A stretch of DNA of 11,524 nucleotides from Trachelipus rathkii (GCA_015478945.1 JABUQX010124012.1:17501-29024), one strand, 5' to 3'; positions 1 through 7,943 are shown, counted from the first letter of the stretch. The notes: generated by a model from the sequence alone, not told the origin. Numbers and translations: made by a program.

Positions 1-175
1 CAGGTAACATAGCGCAATGGCATAGCAAAGGGAAATATATGGCTTTTGTTTTTCTGCTTGACTCCTTTAAAGTCATTCTTTAATAAAATATAAATAAAGA
101 CTATTTTATTTAAACAATTTGTGTTTACTTTGAATAACCCCTTTACAGTCTATATTATGTCATCCCTGTTACTAA
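1..175 (-). repeat. Module M, outer left copy (partial)
   Basis: This is the reverse-oriented partner of 9857-10027. It shares the element GCAGAAAAACAAAAGCC (as its complement at 41-57), a GCGCAAT core near 12-18, and the CTGTTACTAAAATTATTT end at 167-183. It is cut by the window start. No coding potential is visible. Confidence 0.75.
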
Positions 176-432
176 AATTATTTCAAAGTTTTAAATAATT
201 CTCTATTTATTATTAATTATTATTGATCTATTAATTATTATTATTATTATTATTATTATTTATTATTATTCATTATTATATTTTATTATTATTTATTATA
301 TATTATGATTATTATTATTATTATATAACTCCTAGTCATCTTTACTTCAGTGACTTTATTATATCTATTTATTAAACTTTATGCATTTTACTTCAATTCA
401 CACACACACACACACGGCACAACACACACACT
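176..432 (-). repeat. Compound microsatellite cassette 1 (reverse)
   Basis: Read on the reverse strand the order is (GT)n complementary to 399-432, a linker complementary to about 325-360 (contains TAGTCAT on the given strand), (TAA)n complementary to about 205-320, then the hairpin AATTATTT 176-183 / AAATAATT 193-200 with a 9-base loop. It matches the cassette at 9612-9866. The (CA)n run is interrupted by CGGCACAA. Confidence 0.85.
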
Positions 433-849
433 ATGTTTCATCTACCTTTATTATTATATGAAGTGTATTTAATACTTTAATTACTGGCAAATTTCATTAT
501 GTCAATTGATTTTATTAAATTAAAAATTTTTTTAATAAAATTGAGACATTGAGGAATTAAATTATTACTTTCACAAAATATTCGTTTTGCTAGGTTTTAA
601 AATTTCAGATAATGTAGGATCTAGCGAATGCTTTACTTCAAGCTGCTGATCCGAATGAGCACTGGGACAAGACTGAGCCGTACTGAATGGTTATTCATTT
701 CTCATATAAAATACCAATATGGATCTATTTAGGTGACTGACCTATTACAGACACATGAGCTAATAGCTGATTTTCACTAGAATAGATAATAATTAAATTC
801 ACTAGATTATAGTAGATCACGTGAAGCCAAACGCAAGAGCGCCCGCAAG
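433..849 (-). repeat. Module Q, left copy (reverse)
   Basis: This is the mirror of 9225-9611. Exact shared words include 430-446 with 9597-9613 and the 20 bp word at 613-632 with 9433-9452. Also shared are a GATCCGAATGAGCACTGG-like stretch near 648-665 and GATCACGTGAAGCC near 826-839. Neither copy has an open frame or a recognisable protein motif. Q is found only between N and a cassette. Confidence 0.8.
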
Positions 850-1130
850 TAAATATGATTAGTTGTTACTCTCTTAATTAAAAACATAAAAGTTTTATAA
901 ATTCAATATGTCTATATTATTACACGTCTGATTATGACGTAAAGTAAAAATACAAAGAAACGTATGAAAGTTTGAGAATAGTTATGTTTACAATAAGTTA
1001 GACTGTGCAACATAGCAATTCGACGGTATATAATGTTTACGAGTAATAGTTGCTGCAACATTTTAAGCGTCATATCTGTAATGTGTACATCTTTGTTGCC
1101 TTTGTGTATGAGTTAAGAGAGATGTCGTTT

Positions 1131-1177
1131 ATTCTCTGTGCTAAGTTTCATATATTTGTGTAAAATAAAGCTGTTGT
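1131..1177 (+). other. Best-conserved block of module N, with AATAAA
   Basis: These 47 bases match 8897-8943 perfectly in reverse complement, and 27 of them (1149-1175) match 10565-10591. They contain AATAAA (1164-1169) followed by GCTGTTGT. An AATAAA followed by a GT-rich run is the layout of a polyadenylation site and of the R region of many LTRs. That is only suggestive here, because the whole region is A+T rich. Confidence 0.4.
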
Positions 1178-1538
1178 ATAGAGATAGTCTTGTAATTAAT
1201 ACTTTAGGTTTTTAAAATCTTATTTAAAAACCAAATAGTTTGAGGTTCACCAATCTCAATATTATCCTTGCTCTTTAAGACGCATTTGAATCTACGTATT
1301 GTGCCTACATCACTGAAACCATATATATTGTGCTAAGGATGTTTTACTAACTCATTGCCTACCGGATCCACACCTGGATGCTACCGCTTATATACAATCA
1401 CTCATTTGCTACGATTTTTTTAGATAAAATTTCTTAAAACTTTAGTAAAAACAAAAAATGTTTTTTAACTACAAAATTAATAAATTTTATAAATAAAAAG
1501 TAATTATTGCATCACTCAATCTGCTTAATACAGTCTAT

Positions 1539-1580
1539 CCTCTTTCTCCTTCTTCTTCCTTTCCTCCTTCCTCATTCTTT
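1539..1580 (+). repeat. Pyrimidine-rich tract of module N
   Basis: This is a nearly pure C/T stretch of CTT/CCT steps followed by a T-run. It is mirrored as a purine tract at about 8488-8542 and repeated directly at about 10950-10999, so it is a constant part of module N. Mirror-type purine/pyrimidine tracts can form triplex DNA; no such function is shown here. Confidence 0.75.
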
Positions 1581-1830
1581 TTTTTGTTTATTGTTTTATT
1601 ATTATTATCTTATTTCTTATCTTTTTCATATTTTTTTGTATAACTTCCTAAATAAGATATTCTATTTATTTAATGTTATCTGCTCGCTTCTTCCTGGTTT
1701 TGAGCTGTAATACACGACATCAGTCCTCAAACTCATCAATTGTGAATGAGTCGCTTATAGGGCTTCGTCCCGAACGCTCCTCTGGATACCGATCCTTCAT
1801 CCCAGGAATCATTTTATTTTAAGTAGGTGT

Positions 1831-2130
1831 GATATGTGTGTATGTGTGTGATGGTTTGTGCGTCGTGTGTGTGTGGTTTATATTGTGTCGGCTAAATAAT
1901 AATATCATGACAGTAAATGACTGGAGAGTATCAATAATAATAATAATATACTTAATTAATATAATAATAATAAAATAATAATACATAATTAATAATAAAA
2001 TAATAATAATAATAATAAATAAATAAATATAATAATAATATAATATAATATAATATATAATTACATAATAATAATAATATAAAAAATTCTTACTTATTTT
2101 TTTAAAAACTTCAAATAATTTAAGTTAACA
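1831..2130 (+). repeat. Compound microsatellite cassette 2
   Basis: The order is interrupted (GT)n at 1831-1878, a linker at about 1895-1931 (ATATCATGACAGTAAATGACTGG), (TAA)n at about 1932-2085, then a degraded hairpin ending AAATAATTTAAGTTAACA near 2113-2130. It follows the conserved end of module N (GATACCGATCC...CCCAGGAATC). It is mirrored by cassette 7960-8240. Confidence 0.85.
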
Positions 2131-2151
2131 TGTGTGTTTAAATGAACCTGG

Positions 2152-2186
<35 letters not shown>

Positions 2187-2438
2187 GTGTTTGTGTCGTG
2201 TTGTGGTGTGTGTCGTGTCGTGTGTGTGTGTGTGTGTGTGTGTGTTATATAATAATAGTATGAAATAAAATGTCCCAGTCAATCAATAATAAATAATTAA
2301 TAATATAATAAAAATTAATAATTAATAATAATATAATAATATAATAATATTACATAGATTAATAATAATAATAATAATAATATAATAAAACAAATTCCGA
2401 ATTATTTAAAAAAACTTTCAAATAATTTTTAGTTAACA
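2131..2438 (+). repeat. Compound microsatellite cassette 3
   Basis: After a short stretch containing AATGAACCTGGTC come (GT)n at about 2154-2245, a linker at about 2250-2280 (TAATAGTATGAAATAAAATG), (TAA)n to about 2390, and the hairpin AATTATTT 2400-2407 / AAATAATT 2420-2427 followed by AGTTAACA. It is a tandem neighbour of cassette 2 and is mirrored by 7661-7943. The reverse-strand open frame at 2094-2282 is a translation of the GT repeat, not a gene. Confidence 0.85.
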
Positions 2439-2640
2439 GTGGGTGCAATAATATAAATGTAAATGAGTAATTTAAAAACAAAATATTTTTAATAAATAGT
2501 CTCATTATATATTAAAATATGATGTAAACAGTAAAGCTAAGACCTACTAATACCTCTGTTGTCGTAGGCAATTGCCGCTTATTGATTACTGTTTTACTGC
2601 TTTAAGCTCTGTAAAGTATATGTTTTTATAAAATTTCGGT
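2439..2640 (+). repeat. Module M, inner left copy
   Basis: The copy runs from GTGGGTGCAATAATATAAATG to the CTGTAAAGTATATG end. It carries the inverted iterons CAGTAAAGC (2529-2537) and TTTACTGCTTTAA (near 2594-2606), which flank AATACCTCTGTTG and AGGCAATTGC. Its mirror is about 7420-7660, and a diverged direct relative is 9857-10060. There is no coding potential. Confidence 0.8.
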
Positions 2641-2940
2641 ACAATTGTAGGAAAATAAAAATGGTTTATATAACAGACACTCTGTTTTTCTTCTAAACTT
2701 ACAATTTTTCAAAAATATTATAAATAAAAAAGTATTAAAATAATTTTTCAACACAATAAACAATATTAAAGAGATAACCATATGTTAATAAATATATGAA
2801 GTTTAAGATGTAAGACTGATCTGCAGGAATCATTTGAGAATCGAAGTTTACAGTTTTAGAAATTGTAAAAATGTTTAAGTATGAAATAAACATGGCTGAC
2901 TCATAGTATAGAAAACGGTATATTTGAAAAGAACATTTAG
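2641..2940. other. A+T-rich stretch without a gene
   Basis: This is A+T-rich unique-looking sequence mirrored at about 7160-7420. Shared words include TTATATAACAGAC (near 2664) and AAACATGGCTGACTCATAG-like sequence (near 2888-2907). I see no open frame, no RNA gene and no internal repeat in it. Confidence 0.7.
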
Positions 2941-3580
2941 TTTGGTGTATTCACTTTATTAAAAGTTTACATTAACGTCACAACTATGAAATATTTATCG
3001 TTCGAGCGGTAATAATTGCGCCTGCGGGGCGACGCGGAGCGTTCTCGCGGTCTGATCTCAAACGTTTTGACAAAATCACATATCTTTATTGTGATGTATA
3101 TTGTTACTATGTGGATATGTGGTACGTATTTATGCCTAATCTGGTTTGCTCGGAACCAATCTTGATAGATCAATTTAGGCCGAACGACTGTAGTGAATGA
3201 TGGTAGGTAACTGGTTGTGACGTCGTATAAAAAAAACACTCGTGTATGTGGAATGTAACTCACGAATCTACGTAAAATATATAAAAAAGATTGAAATGTA
3301 TTGTACTATATAATGAAAACAAATCTCTCAGAAAGGTAGCTGAGATATAGAAAAGCGAGTCGGTGCGGCGAAAAGCGACGTGACGCGGTGCGTGCCGTGC
3401 CGTACGATGTGGGGCGATGCGGATCGGACTTACGGAAAACGGAACATTTACGATGATTGCGACGAACAACGCGATTACACGGGGCTTGCTACCTGGATGA
3501 CGGATTGTGACTCTAATGTAAGCGATGGAAATCGCTGATAATTGAATGCGCTGATTAAGCAAATTGAGGAGCAAATATGT
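2941..3580 (+). repeat. CpG-rich block, left copy
   Basis: Two islands of high G+C and many CpGs stand out from A+T-rich surroundings: about 3000-3060 and about 3360-3490. Both are conserved in the right arm (about 7045-7110 and 6595-6760). The reverse open frames here (2967-3263 and 3260-3574) are not preserved as equivalent proteins in the mirrored copy, where the same strand is broken by stops and shifts. They resemble no family I recognise. The block could be a remnant of an older gene or of a transposon core. Shared words include TTATCGTTCGAGCGGTAAT and GACAAAATCACA. Confidence 0.7.
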
Positions 3581-3794
3581 AACTCATGAAATATTAACAA
3601 GGTGACAGAAAGTAACTCCATATCAACGATTGCGGTGTTTGCTAAAAGGATTATCAGGCTTGCGATTCCCAGATGATGACGGAATTGAGAATCAAACGAA
3701 AGACGATGGAAATAAATTTATGACGATGATTAACAAGACGCAACACAATATAATGTAACTCATGAAATATAAACAAGGTGACAAAAAGTAACTC
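3480..3794 (+). repeat. Diverged ~177 bp tandem duplication, left arm only
   Basis: The block ending TGTAACTCATGAAATATTAACAAGGTGACAGAAAGTAACTC (from 3577) is followed by a second block ending with the near-identical stretch from 3754, with AACAAGGTGACA in both. Upstream parts also align loosely: GGCTTGC, GATGACGGA, GCGATGGAAAT and GATTAA occur in the same order in each. The right arm has a single copy (about 6450-6640). The duplication is therefore private to the left arm or lost from the right. Confidence 0.7.
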
Positions 3795-3855
3795 TAGTAG
3801 AGATATATAAAAAGTAATAGAAAGTTAATTAAATATATATACATGTAACGAAAAA

Positions 3856-4400
3856 TGACAGGGTGGTGACAAAACTGTCACCATAAAAAAAAGCTCAGGA
3901 AAGAACGTGAGGCAATAACTGAATAGAACTAAAGGGTGAACATAGGGTGGTGACAGGGATGAAAACATACACATACACAGATATCCTACATAAAATAACT
4001 GACGAACGTATATGAATGGGGGGCCCATGGGGATAACACCAGATATAAAAAGTAGCCAGAAAGGTAGATGAGTACTAAAATATTGATTTGTATTGACAGA
4101 GTGACAGCGGGGTGACAAAGCTTCACCAAAAAAGCTCAGGAAAAACGTAAAGTCATAGCTTAGCTGAATAGAAAAAGGGGTATGGGAAGAACTGGGGTGA
4201 TCATCGGGGTGAAGTAACAAATACGTACACATACACCTGCACCATCCTATACATACCTTAATCCGGCGAACGTACATGAAAAAGGGGCCCCCGGGGGCTA
4301 CCCCATTAACAAACGCCAGACATAAAAATCATCAATTGATTTAGCTAGCGGCTAAGCAAAAATGATTTTCAACGGATGACAGGAGGGTACAGGAGGGTGA
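3856..4400 (-). repeat. Tandem repeat array, 238-283 bp unit, left copy
   Basis: Unit starts marked by TGACAG are at 3856, 4094 and 4377 (the last partial), giving spacings of 238 and 283. Each unit holds a GGTGACA...TGTCACC-type hairpin (3865-3882, 4111-4127), then AGCTCAGGAAA, a CATACACATACAC-like word, a CGAACGTA-ATGAA word and a G/C-run palindrome (4020-4032; 4284-4297, GGGGCCCCCGGGGGC). A 150-residue reverse open frame (4277-3825) spans both units, but the unit spacing is not a multiple of three, and the mirrored array does not keep it open throughout. I treat the open frame as incidental. Confidence 0.8.
3865..3882. other. GGTGACA/TGTCACC hairpin
   Basis: This is a perfect 7 bp inverted repeat with a 4-base loop (AAAC). 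Equivalents occur at 4111-4127 (weaker), 5892-5911 (8 bp GGGTGACA / TGTCACCC, loop GCTT) and 6143-6161. It recurs once per tandem-repeat unit, so it is a fixed part of the unit. Its function is unknown. Confidence 0.75.
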
Positions 4401-4935
4401 CAAATCTGCCATCTGCCCGACCGATGTCCCTAATACTAACCCTCTTGCCTTCACTTTTGAAAGTCAAGTTGATAATTGCATTTCTTTTTTAGATCTTTTA
4501 TCAAAAGAGATAAATTTGGCTCATTTAATCTATAGTTTCTCCTATGCCCAAACTTTTACATTATTATTTCTTTCCTCCCTCCCTATATCAAAAATAATAT
4601 TATTATATAATATGTTTCTTAGATCGTTTCATTGCTGTACCCCTCCATTTCTTTAAACAAGAAAATACATTTTATAAGCTAGAACCATGAAAAACTTTCA
4701 TATCCCCATTTTCTAATTAAAACGTAAATATAAACATGCTTACTCCAGGTTTTGGATTGAGGATGCTCACTCAACCTAATATTGAATTGGAGACGTCGGT
4801 CAAATCGAAAGTCTTGACATTAAATTTATTTGCTTGAGCATTTAGTTGATGTCAGCTGATTTTAGTTCCTGGAGACCCTCCTACCGAGTTTAGTTAGGAA
4901 TTAATACTACCAGATGGGAGTCACAGAGGTGTTTA
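4401..4935 (+). repeat. Apex-proximal block, left copy
   Basis: This is mirrored by about 5038-5585. Shared words include CCTTCACTTTTGAAAGTCAAGTTGATAATTGCATTTCTTTTT (from 4450), ATAATATGTTTCTTAGATCGTTTCATTG (from 4609), and GACCCTCCTA. In this copy the candidate exon seen on the other arm is frame-shifted, and the splice-acceptor-like tract is replaced by unrelated sequence near 4790-4810. No gene can be supported here. Confidence 0.75.
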
Positions 4936-4953
4936 GAGATTCCGTGTCTTATA

Positions 4954-5019
4954 GTCGGAGGAATCTATTTTGGTTGTTCTGAAACTCTTGGAGACTTTAA
5001 AAGTTAGATTGGATCAACA
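4954..5019. other. Spacer at the palindrome axis
   Basis: These 66 bases separate the innermost perfect 18 bp stem (4936-4953 with 5020-5037). Pairing resumes weakly inside the spacer: AATCTA at 4962-4967 matches TAGATT at 5005-5010, and a T-run faces an A-run. The truly unpaired apex may therefore be only about 25-30 bases around 4972-4999. If extruded, this would form a very large hairpin or cruciform with a short loop. Confidence 0.8.
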
Positions 5020-5164
5020 TATAAGACACGGAATCTCGTAAACACCTCGTGACTTCCAATCTGGTAGTATTATTCTTAACTAAAACTCGTAGGAGGGTCT
5101 CAGGGTAACTAAAAATTAGCTCGACATCAAATAAATGTTCAAGCATAAACTTAGTGTCAAGAAG
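4997..5164 (-). pseudogene. Possible exon fragment, weakly mTERF-like
   Basis: On the reverse strand an A-run complement (5171-5177) gives a pyrimidine tract followed by CCACAG, a good 3' splice-site shape. Directly after it an open frame of about 55 residues reaches a stop near 4997. It reads LLDTKFMLEHLF... with IFSYPETLL and then TRLEVTRCLRDS. The Pro-x2-Leu-Leu pattern followed about 14 residues later by Arg-Leu resembles one repeat of the mitochondrial transcription termination factor (mTERF) fold; this is pattern resemblance only. The left-arm copy (about 4813-4976) is frame-shifted and lacks the acceptor. The frame runs into the palindrome axis, so it is at best a truncated exon. A chance open frame is quite possible. 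Confidence 0.25.
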
Positions 5165-5584
5165 CTGTGGTGAAAAAAAGAACAATTTTAACATTTTCAA
5201 TATTAAAAGGAGTGCACATCCTCAATCCCAAAAAGTGGAGTAAGCATTTTTATATTTACGTTTAATTAGAAAATAGGGATATGCAAGATTTTCGAAAGTT
5301 CGAAACACAAAATTGATTTCTTGTTTAAGAAATGGAGGGTCCACAACAATGAAACGATCTAAGAAACATATTATAAATAATATTACTTTTTATATACAGA
5401 GGGTGGAAAGAAAAATAATGTAAAAGTTGGTTTGTCTGTGTTGGCTTATGAAAGAAAGATCCTAACAGACAAACTAGTATCTGTTTGCACTATTAAAAGA
5501 TCTGAAAAAGAAATGCAATTATCAACTTGACTTTCAAAAGTGAAGGCAATAGAGGGGGTTAAGTAGTTAGGGAACATCGGTCGG
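5038..5584 (-). repeat. Apex-proximal block, right copy
   Basis: This is the reverse-complement partner of 4401-4935. Apart from the exon candidate next to the axis, it holds A+T-rich sequence with no other open frame or RNA gene. An insertion-like difference from the left arm lies near 5420-5490, where an extra AAAGTTGG...TATGAAAGAAAGATCC stretch and an ACAGACAAACTAG stretch appear. Confidence 0.75.
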
Positions 5585-6175
5585 CAGATGACAGATTTGT
5601 CACCCTCCTGTCACCCTCCTGTCACTCTGTCGATGCAGGCATATATTTTTAGTCACTCAGCTACCTTCCTGGATATTTTATGTATGGCGTTTTTAATGGG
5701 GGGGTTCAGCCCCTCTGGGCCCCTTTTCATGACGTCGCCGCTAGTTATTAAGAGGGTATTGTATATGAGGTAGCAGGTGTATGTGTTACGATATTTGTTA
5801 CTTTACCCGATCATCACCCCAGGTTCATTCCATTCACCCCCTTTAATTTCTATTTCAGCTAAGCATGACTTTACTTCTTTCCTGAGCCTTTGGGTGACAG
5901 CTTTGTCACCCTCCTGTCACTCTGTCAATACAGCATATATTTTAGTACTCATCTCCTTTCTGGCTACTTTTTATTGGAAAAATTGGTGGTCATCCCCTGG
6001 GCCCCGCCAATTCATATACGTTCGTCAAGTTACTTTTATGTATGATACTGTGTATGTATGTTTTCCCCTGTTAATCACCCTATGTTCCCCTGTTAGTTCT
6101 TATTCAGTTATTTGCCTCACTTCTTTCTGAGCTTTCTTTTATGGTGACCAAGTTTGTCACCACCCTGTCACTTTT
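5585..6175 (+). repeat. Tandem repeat array, ~250-300 bp unit, right copy
   Basis: This is the mirror of 3856-4400. GTCACC-containing hairpins near 5590-5606, 5892-5911 and 6143-6161 mark the units, and each is followed by CCTGTCAC. G/C-run palindromes occur at about 5697-5725 and 5995-6010. The first unit contains a short extra tandem CACCCTCCTGT (5601-5624). Open frames at 5588-5773 and 5777-6130 share phrases such as ALSPxCHSVNT and FIYVRQ with the left-arm reverse frame. This follows from DNA similarity, and the frames are not otherwise maintained. Confidence 0.8.
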
Positions 6176-6180
6176 TCGTT

Positions 6181-6253
6181 ACACACACACATCACACAAA
6201 CATATATATATATAATATAAATATATATATTATATATATATATTATATATTAT

Positions 6254-6291
<38 letters not shown>

Positions 6292-6418
6292 ATTATATAA
6301 TATATATAATATATATATATGATATTATATAATATATATTAATATATTATAATATACTTATCATAATATATATATATATTAGTATATATTTATATATATA
6401 TATTATATATATTTAATT
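6181..6418. repeat. (CA)n then long (TA)n tract, right arm only
   Basis: A short (CA)n run at 6181-6200 leads into about 215 bases of almost pure A/T alternation with small interruptions. The matching place in the left arm (about 3826-3846) has only AATTAAATATATATACATG. This is an arm-specific microsatellite expansion inside the mirrored array. Alternating (TA)n readily melts and extrudes cruciforms. Confidence 0.9.
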
Positions 6419-6499
6419 AGCTTTCTATTACTTTTTTATATATCTCATGTTCATTACTAGAGTATACTTTCTGTCACCTGTGTTTATATTTCAATGAGT

Positions 6500-7150
6500 T
6501 ACATTATTATTGCGTCTCATTTTGTTAATCAGCCGTCGATTTGCATTTATCCAGCGATTTCCAATACGTCTTACATTAGAGCACAAGTCCGTCCAATCAT
6601 CAGTCGCAGCGACCGTTAATCTAAACGTTGTCGTCGCCATCATTTCGTAATTGTCCGTTTTCCTCGCGTAAGTCGAGTCGCCATCGCCCCACATCGTACG
6701 CACAGCACCGCACCGACGTCACGTCAGTCTTTTCGCCGCACCGACTCGCTTTTCTATATCTTCAGCTACCTTTCTGAGCCCTTTTTTAGTATTTTTATCT
6801 GTTCTAGACCAATACAATTTCATTTTTATTATATTTTCAGGGTAGAGGCAATATTAAGCGTTTACAAAGTGTTTTTTTCGTACGACGTTCACAACCAGTA
6901 CCTACATCATTCATTCAGTCGTTCGGCCTAAATACATTATCCTATCAATTGGTTCCAGAGCAAACATTAGGCCTTAAATACGTACCCATATCAACATTAA
7001 GTAACATAGACATCACAAATAAGATGTGTGATTTTGTCAAACCGTCTTGAGATTCAGACCGACGAACTCCCGCGTGCTGCCGCAGGCGCAATATTACCGC
7101 TCGAACGATAAATATTTCTAGTTGTGATATGATGTAACCTTTTACATAAG
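6500..7150 (-). repeat. CpG-rich block, right copy
   Basis: This is the partner of 2941-3580. The CpG-dense parts are about 6595-6760 and 7045-7110. Reverse open frames at 6491-6703 and 6945-7181 exist here, and the first corresponds to the left-arm sequence 3400-3580, which is frame-shifted. Neither frame matches a domain that I recognise. The contrast in base composition with the flanks is the main reason to suspect an old coding or transposon core. Confidence 0.7.
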
Positions 7151-7419
7151 TGACACACCATTTTAGTATTTTCTTATTCAAATCATACCGTTTTCTATAC
7201 TAATGAGTCAGCCCATTTTATTTATACTAAATTTTACAATTTCTACCTTAAAAATGGTATGTAATATTGACTTAAACTAGTCTTAATTCTTAAACTTCAT
7301 AATTTAGTAAATTATGTTCTTCTTTTATATTTTTTATTTTTGTTTGAAAATTTATTTTAATACTTTTTAATTTATAAATTTTTAAAATTGTATATTTATC
7401 TAACACAGAGGGTCTGTTA
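7151..7419. other. A+T-rich stretch without a gene, right arm
   Basis: This mirrors 2641-2940, with GTCTGTTATATAAAC near 7413 and ACTAATGAGTCAGCC near 7199 as common words. Apart from the outer part of a reverse open frame already treated as incidental, nothing else is visible. Confidence 0.7.
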
Positions 7420-7660
7420 TATAAACATTTTATTTTACTAAAATTGTACGAATTTTTATTAAAAACATATACTTTACAGACCTAAAGCAGTAAACAGTAA
7501 AGCAAATAGCGCAATTGCCTAACAACAGAGGTATTATGTAGCTTTACTGCTTTACTGCTTACATCATATTTTAATATTTATTGAGACTATTTATTTAAAA
7601 ATTATTTTGTTTTATAAATGTACTCATTTACATTTATATTTTCACTCATTTTCCAACTAA
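7420..7660 (-). repeat. Module M, inner right copy
   Basis: This is the reverse-oriented partner of 2439-2640 and the best-preserved copy. On the given strand it holds TAAAGCAGTAAACAGTAAAGC (7483-7503) and GCTTTACTGCTTTACTGCTTA (7541-7561) around AGCGCAATTGCCTAACAACAGAGGTATT. There is no open frame. Confidence 0.8.
7483..7561. other. CAGTAAAGC iteron hairpin in module M
   Basis: Two tandem CAGTAAA(GC) iterons on one side face two inverted ones on the other. The pairing is about 20 bp with one indel, across a 37-base loop that contains the palindromic CAATTG. Diverged equivalents lie at about 2525-2606, at 9954-10043, and in part at 1-60. Paired tandem iterons of this type could be a protein-binding site or a transposon subterminal repeat; this is inference. 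Confidence 0.7.
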
Positions 7661-7943
7661 AATTATTTGAAAAGTTTTTTAAATAATTCGGATTGTATTA
7701 TTATTATATATTATATTTATTATTATATTATTATATTTATATTATTATTCATTATTATTACTTTATTATTATTTATTATTATTATTTATTATTATTTATT
7801 TACCCCAGATTATTTAATTTAATGACTATTATTATTAACATCACACACACACACACCACACAACACACACACACACACACCACACAAACACACACCACAC
7901 ACACACACACAACACACACACACACCAGGTTCATTAAACTATA
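7661..7943 (-). repeat. Compound microsatellite cassette (reverse), inner right
   Basis: On the given strand the order is the hairpin AATTATTT 7661-7668 / AAATAATT 7681-7688 (12-base loop), (TTA)n at about 7697-7800, a linker at about 7801-7841 containing AATGACTATT, then (CA)n at about 7842-7925 with breaks. CCAGGTTCATTAAAC follows. It is the mirror of 2131-2438. The open frame at 7693-7953 is a microsatellite translation. Confidence 0.85.

Larger units (their letters stand above)
850..1830 (+). repeat. Module N, copy 1
   Basis: This is a ~1 kb non-coding module present three times (here, inverted at about 8240-9224, and direct at about 10277-11249). Conserved landmarks in order are ATGATTAGTTGTTA (start), GACGTAAAGTAAAAATAC, GACTGTGCA, TTGCCTTTGTGTATGA, a 27-47 bp block with AATAAA (1164-1169), CCTACCGGATCCACACCTG (near 1358), a pyrimidine-rich stretch (1539-1577), and a 38 bp block at 1732-1769 identical to 11154-11191. 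The short open frame at 1507-1710 lies in low-complexity pyrimidine/TTA sequence and is not a gene. Copy 1 departs from copies 2 and 3 around 985-1060. Confidence 0.85.
1..4953 (+). repeat. Left arm of a ~10 kb inverted repeat
   Basis: This is the left half of a giant palindrome. Exact mirrored anchors spread along its length show this: 41-57 pairs with 9965-9981 (17 bp), 430-446 with 9597-9613 (17 bp), 613-632 with 9433-9452 (20 bp), 1131-1177 with 8897-8943 (47 bp), and 4936-4953 with 5020-5037 (18 bp). Between the anchors the arms align with many one- and two-base indels. Block order from the window edge is M (reversed), cassette, Q (reversed), N, two cassettes, M, A+T-rich, CpG-rich, ~240-300 bp tandem repeat, apex. 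The arm lacks the long (TA)n tract of the right arm but has an extra ~177 bp duplication. It probably continues left of base 1. Confidence 0.93.

Noticed and set aside
1507..1710. 67-residue hydrophobic open frame
   Set aside because: It lies in the pyrimidine tract and TTA-rich DNA. The matching stretches in N copies 2 and 3 do not keep the same frame.
1740..1815. Possible tRNA-derived SINE promoter in the conserved end of module N (GGCTTCGTCC, GGATACCGATCC)
   Set aside because: There is no convincing A box and B box at the right spacing, and no cloverleaf can be drawn.
2094..2282. Open frame rich in Thr-His repeats (also at 7693-7953 and 11158-11385)
   Set aside because: These are direct translations of (GT)n/(CA)n microsatellites and are interrupted differently in every copy.
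2967..3574. Two reverse open frames of 98 and 104 residues in the CpG-rich block
   Set aside because: The mirrored copy (6500-7150) does not encode equivalent proteins, and no domain is recognisable. They are kept only as a hint of an old core.
3480..3794. CRISPR-like spaced repeats
   Set aside because: Only two diverged copies about 177 bp apart, with homologous rather than unique spacers; this is an ordinary tandem duplication.
5892..5911. Bacterial-type rho-independent terminator or operator
   Set aside because: The hairpin has no following T-run, and the context is eukaryotic repeat DNA.
6491..6703. 70-residue reverse open frame
   Set aside because: The left-arm equivalent is frame-shifted in several places, and the composition reflects CpG-rich repetitive words.
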